Below, piece by piece: positions 45,025 to 57,240 of a DNA stretch of 64,000 bases. Source of the stretch: Amborella trichopoda (lineage: Eukaryota > Streptophyta > Magnoliopsida > Amborellales > Amborellaceae). The first letter of the stretch is position 1; each line of letters starts with the position of its first letter. The DNA lies in NCBI RefSeq assembly GCF_000471905.2, contig NW_006499364.1, positions 3,262,357 through 3,326,356 on the forward strand, written 5' to 3'. The position numbers and the translations under genes were made by a program. Under the pieces are notes generated by a model. It ran no database searches, was not told where the DNA came from, and saw nothing but the letters and a program-made list of their open reading frames with translations.

Positions 45025-45498
45025 GTTATGACCCTATTTACGACCAGATGTCACGGCTTGAAATTATAGCTAAACACTGTTATTTTGTGATATGAACATT
45101 GTGTTTGGTTGATATGGACACCATTATTCTATGAATCGGATACTATTAAAATGTGATGTGCCACTACCAAAATGTGATATTGTTGCTTATGTGTTATGTG
45201 AATGGGTACCTACTATGTGAATGATGGTACCGTGTTGCTTATCTTCTATGTGAATGGGTACCTACTGTGGGAATGATGGTTGCTGCTTATGTGTTATGTG
45301 AATGGGTACCTACTGTGTGAATGATGGCACCATGCTGCTTATGTGATCTGTGAATAAGCACCTACTGTGTGAATGATGGTGTTGGCAGCTAAGATCTTTC
45401 CCTAACTCCCCTTGATAGGATGAGAGTCAGGATGTGAATGTGAATATTTGGAAGTGTCGTGCCCCCCAGATCTATATGGGTACTACGCCAGGGCTCAC
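45025..45498 (+). repeat. Fragment of a chromovirus LTR (H-like)
   Basis: It matches 11456-11945: CGACCAGATGTCACGGCTTG at the left, a four-copy 53-bp array (about 45190-45390), and CCCCCCAGATCTATATGGGT-like sequence near the right end. Then integrase-side pol of element D starts. It could be part of the 3' LTR of H, with B nested between. Confidence 0.75.
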
Positions 45499-45739
45499 TC
45501 TAGTCTGGGTAAGCAAATGGAGACATGTCAACTTGTGAACCAAAGTTGATTCAGACGATGAGAGGGATGTCTTCCCTGAATTCCCGCCTTACACATTCGG
45601 GGTACTCATAGTTAAAGATGTTATTAAGGCCGAGGAGGAAACACCCCAAAATAAAGAATCCAAGGTCAATGAGCAAGAGCCCGAATTCTTTGATTTGATG
45701 TGTCTCGAGGTTGAACAAGTAGAGGACTAGAGGGAGAAT
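45499..45739 (+). pseudogene. Pol fragment of element D, left piece (between aRNase H and integrase)
   Basis: It aligns with 55053-55278 of C: WRHVNL-like, then DEERDVFPEFPPYTFGVLI, then EPEFFDL and VEQVED. The last codons, broken by a stop (VED*RE), lead exactly into the right piece at 61541 (PIMDFIKHE), matching C's EDWREPIITFLKH. So this pol was split by the insertion of C. Confidence 0.7.
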
Positions 45740-47052
45740 TGTTTGAATGCCTTTTTCAGCACCTTGATTCCTGATTAGGAATAAGTAGTAGGTCAATAAA
45801 GCTGACAAAATAGTGAAAATTTTGACAGTCTCAGAATGGCCTCATAATTGATCATGATCTTCATCAGCATTTCTAAAGACTACTTATCAAGTTTCATCGC
45901 TATCACATGTGTTTAAGGCAGTGAACATAAAGAAACAATTTCAGCAAAATCGCTTTCTAACACCCTGAAATGGACCCCGTAACTAGAGCCATACTATTAG
46001 TGTGCCAAACAGCACTAAGACCACCGCGATTAGATCTGTTGTGATAAAAAACCCCTATGAATCAAGTCTCGACTTACACGGGCACTCCAAGAGAATGTTA
46101 TGGGTAAAATATTGAAAAGGGGTAGACCGCACACTATTCTTGTGTGGCCTCACTCCATCAAAACACCATTAAAGGTGGTCATTTTTACAGTCAAGAGTAA
46201 TCACTTTCGAGGCCTATAACTCACTCGTTCCAAGGGGGATTACTTCCAAATTTGGTGAGCGAGTTCATCTCATGAAGACGAGCAATTCGATATGTGGTAC
46301 GCCCCGTGACGACTCCCGAGTAGAGAGAAAAACTAAATGAAAGTCGCTGATCCGTGAAGGAAGTTGCAGAAAATTCAGCAGCAGCAAGCCTCGATCAAGC
46401 AGCATGATCACGATGCTTGCATACCTGATCGGCACGAAACCAATTGCATTATATGCATGAGGTCCGAGGCTTTCTCTATCCAAACCTCAAGTACGATGAA
46501 TAGTTGGATTTCACACATGAAGGTGTCAAAGCTGCTATAAATTTAAGTCGCCAGATTCCAGGATTCCAGCCAAAAACTCTAAGACGACAAAATCTTCATT
46601 CGGACATGAAATCAAGCTACTTTTATTGCAACGTGATCGTGACGACATGCTCAATGTGATTCAGTGAAGAAATCATGAAAAAACATCAAGGAACAAGCAC
46701 ACAAATGATCTGAAGTTTTCATAATTCATCCAAAATTCAAGTCTCATGATCATGGCTCAAAAGCATGATTCATGGCTTGAAGCTGGTATCAAAATAATCG
46801 CCATGTCGAGCCCTACAAAAAAACAATAATCTTTCGATCAAACGGGCATCAGATCGACCCCGGGTCAGCCACGGAAGATCACGCAAGTTCTCGGGCAACA
46901 ACAGGGACTGTTCTTAAATTCCACGCATTGTTAGGCAAGGGCAAAACTTTCCTTTTGCACCCATTTTTAGAATTTTTTTAAATTCAATTAAATTGTAATT
47001 ATCTTAAATTCTAGATGGTTTTTAGGCGTACACCCACATTTTAGCCCAAGTC

Positions 47053-47060
47053 TATAAAAA
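47053..47060 (+). promoter_or_regulatory. Putative TATA box of LTR C
   Basis: TATAAAAA is at the place of TATATAAA in the A LTRs, preceded by the shared TTAGCCCAAGTC. Confidence 0.5.
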
Positions 47061-47364
47061 CAGGCAATGCCTCATTGTAAAAAGGGAAGGGATTCTTCTT
47101 TAAGGATGGATTCATTCTTCTTGGATCAATCCATAAAAATCTGATTTTTTCTTGAGTTTGTGGGTACGTCTTGGAGAGAGAGAGGAGAGAGAATAAAAGC
47201 GTCAGTACCTTACAAGCAAGTAACTTTCTCTCTCCTCTCTTCTCGTCTCTATCTCTTTATCTCCTCTCTTCTCATCTCTATCTCTTTATCTCTCTTCTTC
47301 TCATCTCTATCTCCTTCTCTCTATTCTTCTCATCTCTATCATCCCCACCTGTCCTCTTCTAATG

Positions 47365-47965
47365 CAAATGGTGAAGCCTAACGCTGGTTGGTTTTCTCTT
47401 TCTTCTATCAAGATCGACGAAGCCTAGCGCCTGTTGGTTTCCTCTTTTTTCTGTCACAACTGGCAAAGCCTAGCGCTGATTGGTTTTCTCTTTCTTCTGT
47501 CACAACTGGCGAAGCCTAGCATCGATTATTTTTCTCTTTCTTCTGTCACAACGGGCGAAGCCTAGCATCGGTTGGTTTTCTTTCTCTTCTGTCACAACTG
47601 GCGAACCCTAGCACCCGTTGGTTTTCTTTCTCTTTTGTCTCAATCGAGATGAAGCCAAGCACCGGTTGGTTTTCTCTCTTCTCTTCTGTCAGTCGGTGAA
47701 GCCTAGAGCCGACTGGTTTCCTCTCTCCTCTTTTGTTAGTTGGCGAAGCCTAGCATCGACTGGACTTCTCTCTCCTCTTCTGTCAGTTGGTGAAACCTAG
47801 CGCTGACCAGATTTCTCTCTCCTCTTCTGCCACAGTCGACAAAGCTTAGCACCGATTGCGTCTCTTCTCGCTTCTCCTCTGTAGAACACAGTCGGCAAAA
47901 TCGAGTGTCGACTACATTTTCTCCCTCTTCCTTCTAACACAGTCGACAATGCTTAGCACCGACTA
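47365..47965 (+). repeat. Hairpin-unit tandem array in LTR C
   Basis: About twelve units of about 45-55 bases. The first six have cores such as ACTGGCGAAGCCTAGCGCTG and the later ones the AGTCGGTGAAGCC-type seen in A. The spacer TTGGTTTTCTCTTTCTTCTG is constant. The switch between two core types within one array is distinctive. Confidence 0.8.
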
Positions 47966-48761
47966 TGCCTTCCTTCCCTCTCTCTTTTATCCTCTTGCCT
48001 TTCATACTCTTCTCTTCCTTTGTTCTCCCTCCTTCCTTATTTCCCTTCTTCTCTTCTTATTCCTCCCTCATAACCTTAATTCTACTACACCTTCGTTTGA
48101 CTAAGAGGGATTGAGGTTAGCCTCTCATTGTAGTCGTATTCTCTAGCCGTAATGTTGTTGTGCCAAGATTACTAAGCTCGCTTTATTGCCACGACAGACT
48201 AACCATCGTGCCTAGCTAGTCGGTATTGTTAATGATGTTTAGTAGTAATCTTGTGAGTTGGTCTTAGTTATCGGGCGTGTTTTGCTACCACGTCAAGCAA
48301 ATTATTCACCAGCCTAGTCACCGCTCGGATCCTCTCGCTTAGCCAAATTCTTCTCTCTTCTGTCTTTCTTCTCTTCTTCTTTTTAATGCGCATGCTTGTG
48401 TACGTTCATCAAAGAGGGAAAGGGTGAGGTCTGGCCCACCTGTCTTATAACCTTTGCAATATATGTGTGTGATTGCAGAAAATAAGAACAATACAAGCCA
48501 ATGGAGGCGAATTTGAACTAGTTTTATTACTGAGGGGCTTTCTTGGTGATCTAAGAGGGGGCCAACGTGAGTCAGCCAGAGTAACTCCCGAACCCACCTT
48601 AAATTCCACTCTCACCAATTGGTAACACCTGCCACCGTTCTCGAACGAGGTTCCCAAGAGAGCGATCTTAAAAACATCTCGGGTCTTCCCTAAAAACCCG
48701 AGAAATGTGTTGCTTGATCCCCAAAGGGTCCGGAGGGCAATATCAAGGCACCTAACCAGCT

Positions 48762-48780
48762 TGACAACTCCACTGGAGAC
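48762..48780 (+). other. Primer binding site of element C, tRNA-Arg-like
   Basis: TGACAACTCCACTGGAGAC lies three bases after the LTR end and is a mutated form of the site in A. Confidence 0.6.
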
Positions 48781-50096
48781 TTATTACCCCTTAGTCAGAT
48801 CGTTTTTGTTTGGCTAGTTTCTTCTTTTATTATTTGCATTCATTAGCTTTTAACATTTTATTATGGCTTGCGGGTTTTGTAACCCATTTATCTAGATCAA
48901 AGATTTTCTTATCCTCGTATTCGAGTGTGTCCCAAGAGAACAAGTTCCTTCGAATTTCTTCCCAACCCTCCTCAAGAGCGAATACCCCTTGTCTAGCTCC
49001 CAGGTCTTAACCTGGACCTGTGTGAGGCGGGAATTAAAAGTCCCTCACTCCTCATCTCGGCGCTCTAGTGGAAATTCCATCAAAATGCCATGCATCGACA
49101 ACACTTCTGCTGCCCCACACAGCATGCACCCTGCCACCAGCAACTCACTTGCCGTTTGAGTTCCTAAGGTATGCCGGAAGGCAGCCCAATCCCTTTCTGC
49201 AAGAGTCATTACTTCTGTGGGTCGCCACAAGGCTACCCCCCACATTTTTGTACCATTGGTCTCTATCTCTAGAGGCTCAACACATCGAGTCGAAAACCCT
49301 ACGGTCTCCATCCCTCACACACACCACGAGGCTCATGGGTCACCCACTCGGGGCAACACCTCAGGGCAACCCTTATGTTACCTCGAGACCATGTCCAAGA
49401 TCGAACCTTCCATGGCCAGGTCCTGCGCATGCTACTCATATGCATCTCACTGCTCTAGGAAATGCCAATCCGAGTACACAAGAGATGACCTCTTCTTCCT
49501 CCTATTCTGCACACACAAGCGCAACCTGTAAGGGGAAGGCCTACACCTGTTCTCTTACAAACACCTGCTCGTAGTTCTCAGCCTCTTAAGGCCAGATCAC
49601 TCCCACGTAATCCTTCTTCAAGGGGCACACACGTGTCGCCATCTCAGACGTCCCCTTGCCCTTGACTCAAGCATCCTCATTAGTCAACCTTGCTCCTGCC
49701 TGCCTACTTGTCCTTCATTGACCAAGGTACCTTCCGCCTCGGTACTTGAAGGTTTTCCCCAAGGGTACCATCCTAAACCAGCCCTGTCACTTTGGTTGTG
49801 TCTATGGAGCCCACAAGAGAGCTTAGAGCAATGACCTGATAGAAGATCAAGTTCTCATCGTCCCCAGCCCAAGATGACTCCAGCATCCATTGCCGCACTT
49901 GATGGAGACAACTCTATCCCATGAAAGAAAAGCTGACCAGCCGTGACCTAGATCACAGTTTTGGTGCGAGGTCCATCGAAACCTCAAAGCTAAACGCAAT
50001 AGAGGTCTACAAATTTTGACTAGGGAGATGACCTAGGCAGTCAAAACAACCAATTTTGGCGATCGTCTTCACCTAAATCCCATCTACCCCCTTCAG
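48781..50096. other. Leader of element C
   Basis: It aligns with the leader of A. The GGGTT/AACCC hairpin is retained at 48872-48885. Short frames on both strands have no recognised domain. Confidence 0.5.
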
Positions 50097-52640
50097 ATGA
50101 TTAAGCCTGAAGAAGAGTTCCACGAGCCCTGTGTTGTGGTTATTGTTTTAGAAGAAGACCCAGTCGCTCAGCAGCCAAGGTCCCAAGACCATCGAGAACC
50201 GGTCCAAACACGACCAGCATACAAGAGTCGAGTAGAGTCAAGGCATGCTTACCCCCTGCTGACTGACCTACCATGTGCGACCCGTCAAGTTCGCAAGCCC
50301 TCATTTGGCACTAATGTTGACCTTTATATAGAAACAATCAGTGTAATGGTCGTAAGCGAGCCCGGTGATGCGCAGGAAATCACATGAATAAGTTTGAGCA
50401 CATGGTGCACGCGATGATGGAAAAGATCGATCGTATCGATACCTCACGCTAGTCGGCTAACCATGAGGTCAATTCCCATCACTCTAATGGTGCACCTCCA
50501 TGGCAGCCCCCTCCCTCTACCTCACAGGACAATTCTGTCCCTCATCTAGCCTCGCAGACAAATATTGATGCTATGGTCACCTATAGCCTAAAGGACAGAA
50601 AAATCCCGGGGATACAAGCTTCAACGACTTATCAAAGGCCATACCCTTCTTATATTGATTAGGTCCCATTTCCCTCAGATTATAAGAAAGGGAAGTTTCC
50701 TTTATTTAACGGAACCACATCCCCCAACCAGCATATTGCCCACTTCCAGGTAGATGTCGAGAAACAGTGGCTGACGGGAGACTTCTTCTTCGACAGTTCG
50801 TTGAGACCCTCAATGGCCCAACATTTCAATGGCATGCTTGACTTCCTCCAAACTCAGTCCACACATGGTAGGAGATGGAGAAAATGTTCTATCAATGCTT
50901 CTATGAGGTCGAGAGAGAGGTTCAAATCATCAAACTTCTCACCCTGACTCAAGACCCCATTGAACTTGTGGATCAGTTCACATCAAGATGGAGAAACTTG
51001 GCTTTCTGCCATCCAAATCCTATGCCTGCGAAGGAAGCAGTCCAAACTTGTGTGCAGAAGATGCGACCCAAGATCGCTCTACATGTCGAGGCCTCTAATC
51101 CGACCTTCATGTCAGAGTTGATCTCTAAATCAGTCTGCATAGAAATTTTATCACGCCACCATGGTGGGACTCGACAACCATCTATAGGTTCAGCAAACAA
51201 CAGGGGCAATGGTAACTCTCGAAATAACACACAGGGCAGCTAATAGAAAGGGGTAATCAGTGCAGCCCTCATGGTCACTATTTCAAAGAAGGCTCCCTCC
51301 CAAACTTTGGACCTATCTAAAGGGGTGAGCATGGCAAAGGTAACACCCCAGGCCGGCAAGCAACAACAGTCGTACAATCGGGTACCCTAACCAGCCAACC
51401 TTGTTCGGGGTGATTATTTCACCAGGCATAGGAACAAGGTATATACCTTCGAGAATTGCGATATTACGATTATTATTGGAACAACAAATGATCTAGCTTC
51501 CAGAAATCAAATTCCCTGAGCAACTTGGCCTTGACACTTAGGCGAATTATTGTGCCTACCATTGGAGGATCAATCATCCCACAAATGACTGCTACATGCT
51601 AAAGGATTTTATTGACGTCCTGATTCAAAAGGGTTTGATAAATCTTGAAGACTTAAAGAAGGACTTTGGGGCGGGCGACGCCTCTCATGTCGTAACCATC
51701 GAAGAGGAAGATGAAATGTCCGGTATCCTTTACGCCATCTTCATTATAATGCTTCAGGAAGGCATAATCACACTGAAGTAGGCAAGGCAACCCCGTTGCC
51801 TTGCTAAGGGGATTGAAGCTCGTTGGTGTCCATACCATCAGATAAGAAGCCATTACCTATCAAAATGCACAAGTTTCCTTGATATATTCACAAAGAAAAT
51901 ACGGGAGTGTCAGAAGTTTTACAATCTCCCTGTAAGTGATCCCCAAGTCACTTCTCCATCGGGGCAAGGAGATCTCCCACAGCAAGACCTTCCTATAAAT
52001 AACTCAGATTCTACAGAACCCTCGATTCCCCAGCCATGGATAGTCTATCATGGCCAAAGCAAACTCAAGTCTTTAAGACGAGAAGCAATTCGCCAAGCTA
52101 AGGCTGTTCACCAGCCTAGTGAGATGAATCAAACGTCACCTCAAAAAATCAGAAGAAGACGACACTGAAGAAACAAGATCGCTCAACCCACAACCGAGCA
52201 GGAATTTCTCAGGCCCCTTCCACCACTGCCAACTTTACTGGACTTCATCCTTGGCACGATCCTTCTTCCTTCTTCATCCTGTCAGGAAGATGTCCCCGTG
52301 CCACCTTCCACTCAACATTCGTCCAATGAGGGTGACGACGTTAATAACACTCGCCAATGTTCTGAGAAAGGAAAAGACCTAAAAGACCCCCTGCACCCGT
52401 TCAACCCTGGTAATGACATAAAAAGCTGCCCAGATCGGTCTGATGAAGGGAACAACCTTAAAAGTTCCCCACCTTCTAAACCTTCTCCTCCTTTTTCTAC
52501 TGCTTCTCATTCTTCCTCTTGTACATCCTCTTCAGGTACAACCTTGATATGCCCGGACTTAAAGTTTCTCGATCGAGAATTCAAAGGAATCAATATAAGC
52601 AGGATGCAGCAGAACACAAGCAACAAGATTCTTAACAGTT
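50097..52640 (+). pseudogene. Gag region of element C
   Basis: It starts MIKPEEEFHEPCVVVIVLEE. After stops it continues with KGKFPLF-like and TTSPNQHIAHFQ near 50690-50750, then CFYEVEREVQIIKLLTLTQD, WRNLAFCHPNPMPAKEAV and QKMRPKIALHVEASNP (50875-51243). Later pieces match the A gag: KDLKKDFGAG-like linker, WCPYHQIRSHYLSKC zinc-binding-like, and acidic/Ser-rich 52298-52645. The final LEPDFEQRLRESRGK (52728-52772) is shared with A, after which the two elements differ. C goes on to the RT region with no visible protease. Several stops disable it. Confidence 0.7.
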
Positions 52641-53045
52641 GCTGATGCCCTGGCAGCTAAAGCTCAGGCAGAGCCTCCTTCTTCAAAGAAACATAAGAAG
52701 TTGAAGCTAAAGAAACCCCAGTGGCCCCTTGAGCCTGACTTTGAGCAGAGACTGAGAGAGTCAAGAGGGAAATGTTTTTGCACTCAGGAGGCTTGCCACA
52801 TGATACAAGTCTGTGAAGAACCAGCTGGATCGAAGCAAACACTCCAGGCATCGGTACGAATACCGTGTGATTTGTATGAAGGCACCCTTCACATCATTAT
52901 CACTGAACCTCAATGTCCCTCTAACATTCGAAATAAGTTTCTCCAATCTGACATGTTCTCCACGTTTGAGGTTGACCTTTCCGTCACTGGGTTCAAGAAA
53001 AGAGCAGGAAGCATGACCTACCCCGGAGCCCAATTGGACACATAA

Positions 53046-54575
53046 ATGTCAGGGTCATGGGTCTCCATGCATGAAGTTGATGAAAAGGCCTCTGAGAACA
53101 ACGAGGAAGAGTTGCAAGAAGCCCAGAAAGAATGGGAAGAAGGTGGTCAGGTCGCAGTTGATGAACTCGAAGAAATAAATCTTGGAGACGAAGTAGACCC
53201 CATGCCCACTTTCATTTCAGCGAATATGTCTCTAGAAGGGAAAGAAGATTTCACTACCTTCTTAAGAGCAAACCGAGAAGTATTTTCTTAGCATCACCAT
53301 GAGGTGCTTGGTTTAGAACCTCAAGTTGTTGTTCATCGTTTATTTTAACCGTCAAACCTGTCAAGCAGAAATCAAGAAGGCTCAGGCCTGACCTTGAAAT
53401 GTAGATAGACACTGAGATAACCAAGCTCAAACAAGCAGGTTTCATCCATGAAGTCAAATACCCGAAATGGCTAGCAAATGTCATTTCGGTAAAAAAGAAG
53501 AATGATCAAATCAGGGTGTGTGTTGACTGTCGTGACTTAAATACCGTATGTCCCAAGGATGACTTCCTATTGCCATTCATCGAGATGCTCATCGACTCTA
53601 TAGCTCACTGTCAAATCTTTTCCTTCATGGACGGATACTCCGGGTATAATCAGATAAGGATGGCACCCGAAGATGAGGAGGCCACTGCATTCTTAACTCC
53701 AAAAGGGGTCTTCTGTTACACAATTATGCCTTTTGGATTAAAGAATGCTGGAGCCACATACCAAAGAGCAATGACGACCATTTTCATAGACATGAGGCAC
53801 AAAGACGTGGAATCTTATGTTGATGACTTGGTGGTGAAATCTGAAGAGAAGGATGCTCACATGAGAAACCCTTAAAAGTTATTTAAGCATTTACGTCTTC
53901 ATCAGCTAAAAATGAACCCGCTGAAATGAGCTTTCGACGTACGCCCCAGAAAATTCTTAGGGTTCATCGTCAGACATCGAGGGCTTGAAGTTGAGCCAGT
54001 CAAGATCAAGGCAATCCAAGAATTGTTGTCACCAACTACACTTTGAGAACTGTGCTCTCTTCAAGGGCTACTGACAAGCATTCGCAGGTTCATCTTGAAC
54101 CTCTCATGTCGCTGTAAATCTTTACACACCTGCTAAAGAAAGATATCCCTTTCATCTGGGATGAAGCATGTCAGGCATCCATTGACGACCTCAGGTATTA
54201 TTTACTCAACCCTTCAGTGCTCTCTACACCAATATTGGAAAAATCCCTCATTCTATACATGACTGCTTTAGAACAGTTACTCGGAGCATTATTGGCACAA
54301 AACAATGAAGAGGGAAAAGTGACTGTGCTATATTACCTCAGCCGCAAGATGCAAGGGGCCGAGAAGAATTATCCCCCTATTGAGAAGATGAGCATGGCCA
54401 TGATCTTCACAGTACAAAAACATCACCATTACTTTCTTGGTCATGAAGTGAAACTTATATCAAAAGCTGATCCCGTAAAATTTCTCATGACACGCCCATG
54501 CTTGTTAGGACGCCTTGCTAAGTGGGCATTATTGCTTATTGAATTCGACATCATGTATGTCCCGTAGAAGGCTCT
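53046..54575 (+). pseudogene. Reverse transcriptase and RNase H of element C
   Basis: After an acidic linker (53046-53291), RT blocks appear: KYPKWLANVISVKKKNDQIR, then VDCRDLNTVCPKDDFLLP, FSFMDGYSGYNQIRMAPEDE, IMPFGLKNAGATYQRAM and the intact catalytic YVDDLVVKS (about 53816-53842). RNase H follows in 54217-54567 with LYYLSRKMQGAEKNYPPIEK and KHHHYFLGHEVKLIS, then ALLLIEFDIMY. Stops occur near 53290-53400, 53873 and 54040-54130. It is better preserved than the RT of B. This is the type of enzyme that could have mobilised element A. Confidence 0.85.
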
Positions 54576-55352
54576 CAAGGCCCATGCCTTGACTGACTTT
54601 CTCGCAGCACACCCCTTACCAGCAGAATTCCTCTATCAAGCGACCTTTTACTTTGACAGAGACTTCCAATCAGATCGAGGAGGTGTCGGAGTAGTACTCT
54701 TAACTTCGAGAGGAGGAATATTGCTACTTTCTTTCTCTCTCGCTCAAGCCGGTTCTCATAATGAGGCAAAATATCAGGCCCTTATTATCGGATTGGAGAT
54801 AGCCTTCAACCTTGGCTTCGAGTAACTCAAGTTCTATGGCGACCCTAAGATTGTTATCCGATACCTCAAAGGGATCTATGATGTGAGAAAAGACACTCTC
54901 AAGCCTTATCATGATACTGCAAAATCATATATGGCCCAGTTTGAAGATGTATCCCTGAGTCACATCCCCAGGAGGCTAAACTCGCAGGCTGATGCACTTG
55001 CGAAAGTTAGTGCTACAATTCAGTTGTCCTCATCAAGACCCATGCTGTTTTGGGTGGCAGAATGGAGACACATCGAACTAAAAATCGAGGTTGATCCGGA
55101 TGAGGAGAGAAATGTCTTACCTGAGTGCCCACCTTATCCATTTGGAGCACTTCTATCTGCCAAAGAAGTAATCAAGATTGAACAAGGAATAACCCAGAGT
55201 CAAGGAGCTAAGGGTCGAAATCAAGAACCAGAATTCTTTGACCCAAAATTCACCGAAGTTCAACAGGTAGAAGATTGGAGAGAGCCCATCATTACTTTCC
55301 TAAAACATGGCACGCTTCAGGAAGATCGTGCCGAGCGCAACAACATATGTTG
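54576..55352 (+). pseudogene. Archaeal-type RNase H and linker of element C
   Basis: It reads FYFDRDFQSDRGGVGVVLLT, then NEAKYQALIIGLEIAFNLGF, a stop, then FYGDPKIVIRYLKGIYDV and IPRRLNSQADALAKVSATI. The DEDD-type residues can be located only in part: the first Asp is kept in YFDRD, and the second block reads EAKYQAL. A linker with DEERNVLPECPPYPFGAL and EPEFFDPKFTEVQQVEDW leads to integrase. That linker is what is split in element D. Confidence 0.75.
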
Positions 55353-56497
55353 AATGTCTATTATGTTTACCCTCCTTGAAGGAGACATTTTCTTCAGACG
55401 ATCGTTTGACGACATTCTCCTTAGATAGTTCGATATCCAAGAAGCAAATAAGGTGTTAGAAGAAGTCCACTCAGGCATTTGTGGACTACACCAGTCCGGT
55501 CCTAAGCTCTATGAACCAATACGTAGGTTGGGATACTATTGGCCTTCCATGATCATCAATTCCTTAAGCTATGCTAAGAAGTGCCAAGTATGCCAAATAC
55601 ACTCGAGCTTGGTTCACCAGCCGCTAGAGCCCTTACATCTACAGTTGCATCATGGCCCTTCTCACAATGGGGTATGGACATCGCAGGGCCCATTGACCTT
55701 CCTTCCTCAATGGGCCATGTTTTTATTCTAGATGCAATAGATTATTTTTCTAAGTGGGTTGAAGCGGTTCCCCTTAAGCAAGTTCCTGGGGTAACGGTGG
55801 CCCACTTCGTTCGACATCACATAATATATCGGATCGGAGTGCCCTATCGAATTATATCTGACAACAATCCTCAATTTAGGAGTCATCATATCGATCGCTT
55901 AATTAACCAATTCGGTTTCGAATGCAGGCACTTGACTATGTACTACCCTCGGGTGAATGGATTAGTTGAGGCTTTCAATAAGACTCTGTGCAACTTTTTA
56001 AGAAAGTCAGTATCAAAACAAGGAAGAACTCACTGTGGGCCTATCGTACCACTATGCGAATATCTACTGATTCCACTCCTTGTTCTCTGGTCTATGGGGG
56101 TGAAGTAGTTTTACCTCTCGAAATACAAATCCCTTCACTGCGAGTCGCTATTCACCAAGCAATAACCGAAGACGCGAGAGTCAAGCTACGGTATCAAGAA
56201 TTGGATGCACTCGATGAAAAGAGGCTAGCGGCTCAGTAGAGCCTTGAACTCAACCAAGGGAGAATGAAGAGGGCTTTTGACAAGTCTGTCAAAGTCCGCT
56301 CATCCACCCGCGGTGATCTAGTCTTAGATGTCAAAAGGCCTATTGTTATGCACGACCATTGTAAAGGGAAGTTTGAGCCTAAGTGGGAAGGTCCCTTTAT
56401 AGTCAGAAAGGTCTCGCTCAATAGAGCCTATATAATGGCACATCCTGAAGGAAGGGAAGTAATGCTCCCTATCAATGGACAATACTTAAAGAAGTAG
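55353..56497 (+). pseudogene. Integrase of element C
   Basis: The zinc-binding domain reads EEVHSGICGLHQSGPKLYEP and YAKKCQVCQIHSSLVHQP. The catalytic core has WGMDIAGPIDLPSS, FSKWVEAVPLKQVPG, IISDNNPQF and VNGLVEAFNKTL (D, D, E all present). The C-terminus has STPCSLVYGGEVVLPLEIQI and FEPKWEGPFIVRKVSLNRAY, then NGQYLKK. It is spread over frames 55453-55731, 55581-56108, 55988-56239 and 56264-56497, so two or three frameshifts and one stop separate the parts. Confidence 0.85.
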
Positions 56498-57240
56498 TAC
56501 CCATAATGCGTATTCAAAAGAAAGGGACTCAATGTGAAAACAAGCAAGATAGTCCAAAAAAAATTCTAACTCTTTTTGTTGCAGTAAAAACGAGTTACAA
56601 GTTACAAGAAGCCCATTACTAGGGAGGTTACAAGTCTCTTGCATCTGAGGATAAGAGGACAGTTACAAACCAAAACTCCTACTTTCGCTCTTGCATCTGA
56701 GGATAAGAGGACCGTTATAGGCAAAAACAAACTTCTGCCCCCTGAGGAAGAAGAAAACCCACCAAAGAAAGGCATTCCTCATGAAGAAGAACCAAAACCA
56801 CTTGAAGAGTTAGCTTTAATTCATCTGACAAGTAAGAGGATGGTTACAAGCCAAAAGACAAAGTAGAGCGACTCCAAGAAGTTACCCTCAGTCCATCCGA
56901 CGTGTATCTCAAACATAGAAGCAGAACATCTCATCTGATGTGCATATCAATTATACAATGTAGGATTCATTCGACGTGTATATCAAACATACAAGGTGGG
57001 CTACCTTGGCAAGGAACTGGTCTATGACGGAAAGCTTACCGTGTTCACTGTGGATGCCCTTCCACAGAACAACATGAACCTCACTGTTTTGCTGCAGGAT
57101 TTGGCTTCCAACAGGTACCACAAGCCATGCCTTATCATCATTCACTACTTTTTTTCGGCTCATGAACATCGTCGTACATAGCTTAGCGACGAACATCGCA
57201 AATCCTGCACATGACTTATTGCCACATGCGAGCATCACTC
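56498..57240 (+). other. Post-integrase region of element C
   Basis: A short Glu/Lys/Pro-rich frame (56639-56866, EEENPPKKGIPHEEEPKPLE) contains two direct copies of CTTGCATCTGAGGATAAGAG. No PMD gene is found on the reverse strand. Confidence 0.45.

Larger units (their letters stand above)
45740..48758 (+). repeat. 5' LTR of element C
   Basis: The start TGTTTGAATG and end CACCTAACCA match the 3' LTR of A. The length is 3019. It contains a TATA box (47053), a short pyrimidine tract (about 47220-47350) and the hairpin array (about 47365-47965). Confidence 0.85.

Noticed and set aside
45551-45808. Reverse-strand hydrophobic frame resembling a small membrane protein
   Set aside because: It is the shadow of the D pol fragment running into LTR C and crosses an insertion boundary.
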